Source: Rhizobium sp. P38BS-XIX (GTDB lineage Bacteria; Pseudomonadota; Alphaproteobacteria; Rhizobiales; Rhizobiaceae). Taken from it: a stretch of DNA of 64,000 bases. The notes below the pieces were generated by a model. That model was not told where the DNA came from and ran no database searches. It saw only the letters and a program-made list of their open reading frames with translations. The position numbers and the translations under genes were made by a program. Positions within the stretch are counted from its first letter, which is position 1. The number at the start of each line of letters is the position of its first letter. Shown here in pieces: positions 57,999 through 64,000 of the stretch. Location: positions 496,001-560,000 of the forward strand of contig NZ_JABAIJ010000002.1 in the NCBI RefSeq assembly GCF_012641435.1, given 5' to 3'.

Positions 57999-58856
57999 AT
58001 GCTGACGATCGTTCGCGACCTTGCTCGCCAGAACATGGAATTCCTCTTCGGTCTCCTGCTGCTCGCCGTCATCGTCGGGCTGGTGATCCTGTCCTACTTC
58101 TCGCCCTACGGCCCTTCTGATCTTTATCTGCTGCCGCCGGATATGCCGCCGGATGGGGAATATTGGCTGGGCACGACATCACGTGGCCAGGATGTGTTCT
58201 GGCAACTGACGACCGCACTCCGCAACACGCTTTATTTCGGCATCGGCGTCGCCTTCCTGTCCCGTATCATATCGCTGGCCGTGGGGCTCGTCGCCGGTTA
58301 CGCCGGAGGGGTTGTCGATCGTGTCCTGATGGCGATCAACGACAGCATCATGGTCATTCCGCAGTTTCCGGTGCTGATCCTGTTCTATTTCGTGCTGAAG
58401 GACGAAATGACCTGGACGGTGCTCATCGTCGTCATGGCCTCGCTCGGCTGGTCCTATGATGCGCGCCTGATCCGTTCGGTGGCGATCAGTCTCAAGACGC
58501 GGCCTTTCACCACGCAAAGCGTCTATTCCGGCATGAGCATGCGCAAGATCCTCGTTCAGGAGCATCTGCCCTATGTGCTGCCGATCGTCTTTGCCACGAC
58601 GATGAACAACATGATCTGGTCGATCGGCATGGAGATCACGCTCTCGGTGCTCGGTTTCACCGATATCGAGACACCGACCATGGGCATGATGATCTATTGG
58701 GCGAACGCCCATTCAGCGCTGATCGCCGGAACATGGTGGTGGGTAGCGGCGCCGGTGGCAGCCATCGTGGTGCTGTTCATGGCGCTCTTCCTGCTGTCGA
58801 TGTCGATGAACGAATACAACGACCCCCGCAGTCGTTTGAACCGGATGGGAGGCTGA
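57999..58856 (+). CDS. ABC importer permease, DppC/OppC type
   Basis: A 285-residue second permease with the extended N-terminal segment typical of DppC (GLLLLAVIVGLVILSYFSPY, then YWLGTTSRGQDVFWQLTTAL). The coupling loop is AISLKTRPFTTQSVYSGMSM. Six membrane segments by eye. Three bases separate it from the first permease and four from the ATPase gene. Confidence 0.93.
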   Translation: MLTIVRDLARQNMEFLFGLLLLAVIVGLVILSYFSPYGPSDLYLLPPDMPPDGEYWLGTTSRGQDVFWQLTTALRNTLYFGIGVAFLSRIISLAVGLVAGYAGGVVDRVLMAINDSIMVIPQFPVLILFYFVLKDEMTWTVLIVVMASLGWSYDARLIRSVAISLKTRPFTTQSVYSGMSMRKILVQEHLPYVLPIVFATTMNNMIWSIGMEITLSVLGFTDIETPTMGMMIYWANAHSALIAGTWWWVAAPVAAIVVLFMALFLLSMSMNEYNDPRSRLNRMGG

Positions 58857-58860
58857 GGGT

Positions 58861-59850
58861 ATGGAGGCTGTCGTCGAGGTCAACAACCTCAAGGCCTATT
58901 ATCGGGCCTTCCTTTACGGCATCGATCGCGAAGTGCGGGCGGTGGATGATGTCAGCCTGTCGATCGGCCGTGGCGAGATCTACGGTGTTGCGGGTGAATC
59001 GAGCAGCGGCAAGACGACCTTGATCAAGACGATCGCCGGCGCCATCCGGCCGCCGCTTCGCGTCGTCTCCGGTGCCGTGAAGTTTCATTTCAACGGCGGG
59101 ACTCAAGATATTTACGCGATGACGCCTGAGCAGCGCGCGGCGCTTCGCTGGCGGCATCTGTCCTATATCATGCAGGGATCGATGAACGTGCTTAATCCCG
59201 TACGGCGCATCCGTCATTCGTTCACGGATTTTGCCTTCCGCCACATGAAGGCCGACCGGGCTACCTTCTTCGACCGGGTTGGCGCCCATCTCCAGCGGCT
59301 GAAGCTCGACGCGCATCTCCTCGATGCCTATCCGCATGAATTGTCCGGCGGCATGCGACAGCGCATGACGATCGCGCTCGCCACCATCCTGACGCCGGAA
59401 TTCATCATCGCCGACGAGCCGACGACGGCGCTCGATGTCATCGTCCAGCGGGATGTGCTGTCGATGATCCGCGAGATACAGCGCGAGATGGGCTCGTCTT
59501 TCCTGTTCGTCACCCATGACATGGGCGTTCATGCCGCCGTCTCCGATCGCATCGGCATCGTCTATGCCGGCCGATTGGTCGAGGAGGCGCCGACGCGCAA
59601 ACTCTTTCAACTGCCGTTCCATCCCTATACGCAGCATCTGGTCTCAAGCCTGCCGCGGATCGGCGATGCCTCGACGCGGCCTTCGCTCGAAGGCAGGCCG
59701 CCCAATCTTGCCATGCCGCCGGAAGGGTGCCGCTTTCACCCGCGCTGTCCGAAGCGCATGGATATCTGCAGTCGCGAAGCGCCGCCCATGGTGGCCGTCG
59801 AGCCGGATCGTCGTGTTGCCTGTTTTGCAGTGACGGGAGGCGCGCCATGA
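58861..59850 (+). CDS. ABC importer ATPase, DppD/OppD type
   Basis: A 329-residue ATPase. Walker A is GESSSGKTT, signature LSGGMRQRM, Walker B EFIIADEPTTALD, H-loop FVTHDMGVHAAV. The C-terminal extension has CRFHPRCPKRMDICSREAPP, the cysteine motif that binds an iron-sulfur cluster in many OppD/DppD proteins. The last codon overlaps the next ATPase start (ATGA). Confidence 0.95.
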   Translation: MEAVVEVNNLKAYYRAFLYGIDREVRAVDDVSLSIGRGEIYGVAGESSSGKTTLIKTIAGAIRPPLRVVSGAVKFHFNGGTQDIYAMTPEQRAALRWRHLSYIMQGSMNVLNPVRRIRHSFTDFAFRHMKADRATFFDRVGAHLQRLKLDAHLLDAYPHELSGGMRQRMTIALATILTPEFIIADEPTTALDVIVQRDVLSMIREIQREMGSSFLFVTHDMGVHAAVSDRIGIVYAGRLVEEAPTRKLFQLPFHPYTQHLVSSLPRIGDASTRPSLEGRPPNLAMPPEGCRFHPRCPKRMDICSREAPPMVAVEPDRRVACFAVTGGAP

Positions 59851-60647
59851 GTGACCTTCTTTCCCTTTCGAATGTCAGCAAAATCTTCCGACAGGGCGGG
59901 ATGCTCAGCCGTCGCCAGATCGTGGCGGTGAACGATGTCAGCCTGAGTTTGGGAGACGAGCCGGAAATCCTTTCCATTGTCGGCGAGTCCGGCTCTGGAA
60001 AATCCACCATTGCGTCGATGATCCTCGGCCAGACGGCGCCGACATCAGGGCAGTTGACCTTTCGCGGCAAACCCGTTGCCATCCATGGACGATCCGAGCG
60101 TCGTGCCTTCATGCGCGAGGTGCAGCCGGTTCTTCAGAACCCGTTCGAGGCGTTCAATCCGCTTAAGAGGGTCGACCGATATCTCTTTGAAACAGCGAAA
60201 AGTTTTGCGCCTGATGCCGCGCGGCCAAACCGGACCGATGTCGAGCGCATGGCCGACGAGGCACTTGCCCATATCGGTCTGACGCTTGCCGAGATAAAGG
60301 GTCGCTTCCCACATGAACTATCGGGCGGCCAGCTGCAGCGAACCGCCATCGCGCGGGCACTCATTCCGCAGCCACGCTTGCTCGTGGCCGACGAACCTGT
60401 CTCCATGGTCGACGCTTCGCTGAGAATGGCGATCGTCAATCTCTTCGGTCAGCTGAAAAGGGAGCTCGGGTTGTCGATCATCTACATCACCCATGATCTG
60501 GCGACCGCCTATTACATCAGCGACCGCATTATCATCATGAGAAAGGGCGAGATAGTCGAAGAAGGGCCGGCCCGGTCCGTGCTGGACAATCCGAACCACC
60601 CCTATTCTCGCGCGCTCAAGGCCGCCGTGCTTCTGGCGAACCAGTGA
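59847..60647 (+). CDS. ABC importer ATPase, DppF/OppF type
   Basis: A 266-residue second ATPase. Walker A GESGSGKST, signature LSGGQLQRTAIARAL, Walker B LLVADEPVSMVDASLRM, H-loop YITHDLATAYYI. The ATG at 59847 overlaps the upstream stop, replacing the longer frame from 59727. Its C-terminal cysteine motif is absent, as in several DppF proteins. It is the last gene of the cluster. Confidence 0.95.
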   Translation: MSDLLSLSNVSKIFRQGGMLSRRQIVAVNDVSLSLGDEPEILSIVGESGSGKSTIASMILGQTAPTSGQLTFRGKPVAIHGRSERRAFMREVQPVLQNPFEAFNPLKRVDRYLFETAKSFAPDAARPNRTDVERMADEALAHIGLTLAEIKGRFPHELSGGQLQRTAIARALIPQPRLLVADEPVSMVDASLRMAIVNLFGQLKRELGLSIIYITHDLATAYYISDRIIIMRKGEIVEEGPARSVLDNPNHPYSRALKAAVLLANQ

Positions 60648-60703
60648 TGAGAGCGAACAAGCTCCTAAGCGTGGAAACATCCTTTCGCGAGACATAGGTT
60701 CCA

Positions 60704-60950
60704 TCATCCCTTTACGGCAACACATTTTACCTCAGCGAGGAGCCGTGGATATGCGAGCTCAGAGATACTATCCGAGCCCAAGCATAGATCTCTTCGGAAA
60801 CACCTCGTTTTTAACCGTCCGTGGATGGATCCTTTGTCCGCCCTACTTGGCCAACGGCGTAAACAGTGCCTCCGACTTAACCGCCGGCACATAGCCGGCT
60901 CGGCTGACGGTCTCCTGCATCTCTTCGGGCACGATGATTTCTCGATCCAT
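60704..60950 (-). pseudogene. RidA-family gene with internal deletion
   Basis: From the ATG at 60948-60950 the leftward frame reads MDREIIVPEEMQETVSRAGY and VPAVKS. After a shift it continues GTVYAVGQVGRTKDPSTDG to a stop, and near the end (ISELAYPRLLAEVKCVAVKG) the RidA C-terminus appears. About 60-70 residues of the middle are missing. It is a dead copy of an imine/enamine deaminase. Confidence 0.65.
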
Positions 60951-61843
60951 AGTGGTCCTCGTTATCTCTGTCCGTTGATAGCGGCGGTGGGAACATACGT
61001 CGCGAATCTTCAAGAACCGCTCGGTAACAAAGTAAATCTGGCCAGCGATGTTAGATTATTCTTCACTTCGCCGGCGGCAGTGACATCCGCATCGTTGGAG
61101 TTGAAGTGGTTCATCACGTGGCTCTAACCATTGATGAACCGCACGAAGGGTAAGGCCGACACGATTGATGACGCTCTTCATCGTTAAGCCAGGGAGAGCC
61201 ACGGTTTGGACGGGCTTGTGCCAGGCTCAGCTATATGTCCAGAAATGGCTGCGTCACGTCAGCAATACTGACGCAGCTGGTAACGGTTAAACTAGCGCGC
61301 TTACACATCCAGCGCTACGCAGTTCTTGGCTTGAGCTTGATGACCCCGATTCAGGGCTATGCCACCGGTGCGCGGCCAACCTTTCCGCCGGTCGCGGCGG
61401 CGGTGGTTTCGGTGAGTGCCAACCCCGTGAAGGCCCGGCATCACCCGATAAAAGACCGCATCGGTTGCCGTTACGCGCGAACCTGCGCCGGTTGACGTAA
61501 ATCTTAAGCCGGTGCGCAGCTCCCGCTATGGTCACTCGCGGCCCGGATCGAGCGACCGTCTCGTTGGTCGTGTCCCTAGCGGCGGGCACAAATCGGTTCC
61601 GCCCCGAAATGATGCGGCAAGCCAGGCGTTTCTCGGGCTCATGCTCGGCGCTGCGTTCGGCGCCGCGGGCGGCGGCGGCCAGAAATGCAGTGTCGATACA
61701 CGACGCCGAACCCGACACACCTGTACTGCCACTACCCGTGGCAAGCGGCAACAGGGCATGTCGCCGGAACGGGCTGAGGTGTGCCCCGATAGGGTGCAAG
61801 AGCCATATTAGACTCGCCGCGCGTGAACTATCAATTCCTGTCG
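60951..61843. other. Long region without a supported gene
   Basis: Overlapping frames at 61235-61495, 61287-61799 and 61528-61911 have composition typical of chance frames. No RNA gene or repeat was recognised. Confidence 0.4.
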
Positions 61844-62160
61844 TCAGGCTACGGGTAGTTGACTGTCCGGCGGTTCCCGCCCGTCGGCCAGGATGGCAAA
61901 GATCGCAATGATCCGGTTCCGACAGACCATCAAAAAAGCGATGCCGGTGAAACTTTGGAGGAAGTCTGCAATCTCATAGAGCATCGAGGCACTGACGCGG
62001 TTCTTGCCCGTCTCGTATTTCTGCATTTGCCGGCAGCTGAGGCTGACGCTTCTGCCCAAGTCTCCTTGCGACAGGTTAGCTTGAATACGGAGAAGCCGGA
62101 TATGGCGTCTGACGTGGCGATCAACGGGGTGTGCGATGGTAGCCTGATTGGCGGATCTTG
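61844..62160 (-). pseudogene. XRE-family helix-turn-helix gene remnant
   Basis: The leftward stretch from about 62150 reads HPVDRHVRRHIRLLRIQANL, SQGDLGRSVSLSCRQMQKYE, TGKNRVSASMLYEIADFLQ, a typical XRE helix-turn-helix. No start codon lies in frame before it, and after FLQ the expected continuation (FFDGLSEPDHCD) is in another frame. The only start is a TTG inside helix 2 at 62057-62059. Broken. Confidence 0.7.
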
Positions 62161-62284
62161 ACTTTCAAATTTGTGACATTTTAGCGATGTCGCGCATTTT
62201 TGATTGAAGACCTCTCTGCAACCGATTGGCGATCTTTTCTGAGCACGTTACTATCCTCCCCCATACATAGCGAGGGCGCGCCTA

Positions 62285-62540
62285 ATGCCGAAGTACAAGA
62301 GATTGTCGGATGACGATCTGTTGCTGGCGATTGATCGGATACAGGTCGAAATCGAGGGGCAGAAGCAAATTGTCGCAAGGCTCGTGGCTATTGTGGCACT
62401 ACACCCGACCGCTTATTGACGATATGGAGCATCGGGGCCGTCCCGCCAGCACGATCGTTCTGAAATGCCTCGATCGGCTTTGGGCGATACGCAATGCCGG
62501 AGATATCTCGGCAGCTTGCGATCATCAAGGCCCGCGTTGA
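62285..62540 (+). pseudogene. Small hypothetical protein, frameshifted
   Basis: MPKYKRLSDDDLLLAIDRIQ, VEIEGQKQIVARLVA runs from the ATG at 62285. After a shift near 62395 the next frame gives HYTRPLIDDMEHRGRPAST, IVLKCLDRLWAIRNAGDISA to a stop at 62538. The joined protein of about 84 residues is helical. Unknown function. Confidence 0.5.
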
Positions 62541-62747
62541 GCAAGCGGATTTTCCGCAATGGCAAGCCTTGAAACCTGTGGTGGATGGCGCTCGAGACTC
62601 ATTGCCGCCCATCAAGACGACGATAATTCATTGAGATGTTTATCTGATTTTAACCGCGATGCAGATACTGGTCTGCAAGCGATAATGTAAAGTGTATGCG
62701 CATTCTCATAGATGAACCCGCTTGGGGGGTTCAATCTATGAGGTCGG

Positions 62748-62993
62748 TCAATCGCAATAAGTGATGCCAGCTTTCCGTAGGGCGTCAACCAAGGCCTTTC
62801 GGGCTTCCTCCGGCATACTTCGTCCGTCCAACGCATCGATAATGGCGGCCTGGAGGGCATCGTCATCCCGGTTCGGCGGCCAATGACTAAGAAGGTAGTC
62901 CATGGCCAATGTCGGGCCGACGATCCATCCAATGCCCATCGGAGCTTGGACGGTAATCGGCCTGTCGCTCCACTGCGTTGTTTGCCGCTCCAT
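62748..62993 (-). CDS. DUF982 family protein
   Basis: An 81-residue DUF982 protein (MERQTTQWSDRPITVQAPMG, YLLSHWPPNRDDDALQAAII, SMPEEARKALVDALRKAG). The ATG at 62991-62993 has GGGAGACAA in front, which decides the start over the frame to 63020. Intact, unlike the copy at 48235. Confidence 0.85.
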   Translation of the reverse strand: MERQTTQWSDRPITVQAPMGIGWIVGPTLAMDYLLSHWPPNRDDDALQAAIIDALDGRSMPEEARKALVDALRKAGITYCD

Positions 62994-63038
62994 TTGTCTC
63001 CCAACGAATGGCGTCAGCATTGGTCCAGAAACTCCCGA

Positions 63039-63794
63039 TTACGGTCCCCCGCGCCGCCAGCCACGGCGCGATGCCGTGGTCGTTAACGTTCTTGCGTGAC
63101 GGATTCCGGTGAGTGAGATCGCCAGAAGTACAAGAGCGCAGATCAACAATAGATATCCGCCGATAACCCGGTAAGCCGTAACGCCAGCGATGCCTCCTAC
63201 GAGAAAAGCGCTGATCGTTCCGAGATGGAGAGCTAGCTTGCTCCTATTGTCCGCTGCAAGGGCTTGGCTTTCCCGGCCGCGGCAGATGTCAACCAACATG
63301 CCTAGCTCGACGCCGATATCGGTTGCCATGCCAGAGACATGGGTCGTCCGCACCCGGGCGTCCGACAACCGGGTAACCGTCGCGTTTTGCAGGCCCATCA
63401 GAAAGGCGAGCCCCAGGATCTCCAAAGAGGAGCGCCAGTCGACATTGAGCCATAAATCAACCGCTCCCAAAGGCACCAGCAAAATGGCCTCCGCAAGGAT
63501 GCTGTAGGCATAGATAGCTTCGATAGCCCTGCGTCGTCCGGCGTTGATCAGCAACGATGACAACGTCGAACCAGCCACGAACGTCACGACAATGGCGAAA
63601 TAGAAACCCGCCCGCAGCCAATGCAAGGTTGCCAGGTTATCTGACAGGCTTGAGACATTTCCTGTCATATTGCCGGAAAAGAAGCCCACAGCATAAAAGG
63701 CTGCGGCGTTCAAAGCACCTGCAATACCTGCGAGCGAACAGGCAAGCTGGAGGTTGATGCGCTCGCTGCGTGCAGTGCCTTGGCTGATTAGCAT
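63039..63794 (-). CDS. DUF1275 (YoaK-like) membrane protein
   Basis: A 251-residue integral membrane protein with six or so segments: LACSLAGIAGALNAAAFYAV, GFFSGNMTGNVSSLSDNL, FYFAIVVTFVAGSTLSSLLI, LAFLMGLQNATVTRLSDA, VRTTHVSGMATDIG, GGYLLLICALVLLAISL. The F-SGNMTGN and GLQNA motifs mark the DUF1275 family. Function unknown, perhaps transport. CGGAGATC precedes the ATG at 63792-63794; longer starts at 63848 or 63920 are possible. Confidence 0.9.
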   Translation of the reverse strand: MLISQGTARSERINLQLACSLAGIAGALNAAAFYAVGFFSGNMTGNVSSLSDNLATLHWLRAGFYFAIVVTFVAGSTLSSLLINAGRRRAIEAIYAYSILAEAILLVPLGAVDLWLNVDWRSSLEILGLAFLMGLQNATVTRLSDARVRTTHVSGMATDIGVELGMLVDICRGRESQALAADNRSKLALHLGTISAFLVGGIAGVTAYRVIGGYLLLICALVLLAISLTGIRHARTLTTTASRRGWRRGGP

Positions 63795-63972
63795 GCGATA
63801 ATCGATCTCCGAAACATAGGGAGAGTTTCCACGATGTTTGCCATCCATCGCGCGATACCCCGGACGTGAACCGGAATCGCTTCTTGCGAAACCGTGCTGG
63901 GCCGCAAGTCTACAGCACAAATCTTAGACAAAAGGTTGCGGTTTTCTGCCAAGATGCAGCATCCCGTCGGGC

Positions 63973-64000
63973 GTTTAGGGGGCAAGGGGCTTCGCCCCCT
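63973..64000. terminator. GC-rich hairpin at the window edge
   Basis: AGGGGGC at 63977-63983 pairs with GCCCCCT at the end of the window around a loop containing GGGGCTTC. It may be a terminator; the flanking sequence is outside the window. Confidence 0.4.

Noticed and set aside
61287-61799. 170-codon minus-strand frame
   Set aside because: Low-quality composition and no start signal; likely chance frame in GC-rich decayed DNA.

Overview
The window looks like an accessory replicon (plasmid or chromid) or an accessory chromosomal region of an alphaproteobacterium of the Rhizobium/Agrobacterium group. This is judged from the gene families read by eye, not from a search: a multi-gene LigD/Ku end-joining locus, an RHE_PE00001/DUF1612 protein, three DUF982 genes, Usg, DUF992, DUF6481, an HWE histidine kinase, and heat-shock genes under ROSE-like and CIRCE-like control. 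No rRNA, tRNA, CRISPR array or replication origin was recognised.

Layout. (1) 0-2.8 kb: end of a LigD polymerase gene, a DUF4112 gene, and on the other strand a frameshifted ATP-dependent ligase and a Ku gene lacking its N-terminal part. (2) 2.8-10.1 kb: a defence-like island starts where Ku is broken. It holds a GajA/GajB (Gabija-type) pair reading right, then a leftward set of GIY-YIG-like, PD-(D/E)XK-like and Cys-rich proteins, and an RHE_PE00001 protein. (3) 10.2-17.2 kb: a decayed SDR gene, a LuxR-type regulator, a chemoreceptor-CheW operon, and remnants of IS21 and ISKra4 elements. (4) 17.4-28.1 kb: an ABC exporter pair, an HD-GYP phosphodiesterase, an ArsR regulator, a large hybrid histidine kinase and an HWE kinase. 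(5) 28.2-36.4 kb: a stress block with cold shock protein, Hsp20 behind a ROSE-like thermometer, Usg, groESL with a degenerate CIRCE, CsbD and many small hydrophilic proteins. (6) 36.5-43.5 kb: a second hybrid kinase with a ParD-like N-terminus, an EAL phosphodiesterase, a broken PAS-LuxR regulator, and CsbD, BON and DUF992 proteins. (7) 43.6-51.6 kb: a VOC/hydrolase/SDR operon with a divergent LysR regulator, an EthD protein with a divergent HxlR regulator, and SDR remnants. (8) 52.1-60.6 kb: a complete arabinoside cluster with an ArsR-like regulator, a GH51 arabinofuranosidase and a five-gene family-5 ABC importer. (9) 60.7-64 kb: small broken genes, a DUF982 gene and a DUF1275 membrane protein.

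Two themes stand out. One is sensing and stress: several kinases, two c-di-GMP hydrolases with no cyclase in the window, a chemoreceptor, chaperones and CsbD proteins. The other is decay: at least a dozen genes are interrupted by single indels or internal deletions, while the large operons are intact. The best candidate for something undescribed is the three-gene leftward nuclease-like set at 6758-8958 beside the Gabija pair. The ParD-kinase fusion at 36507-39692 is the second.
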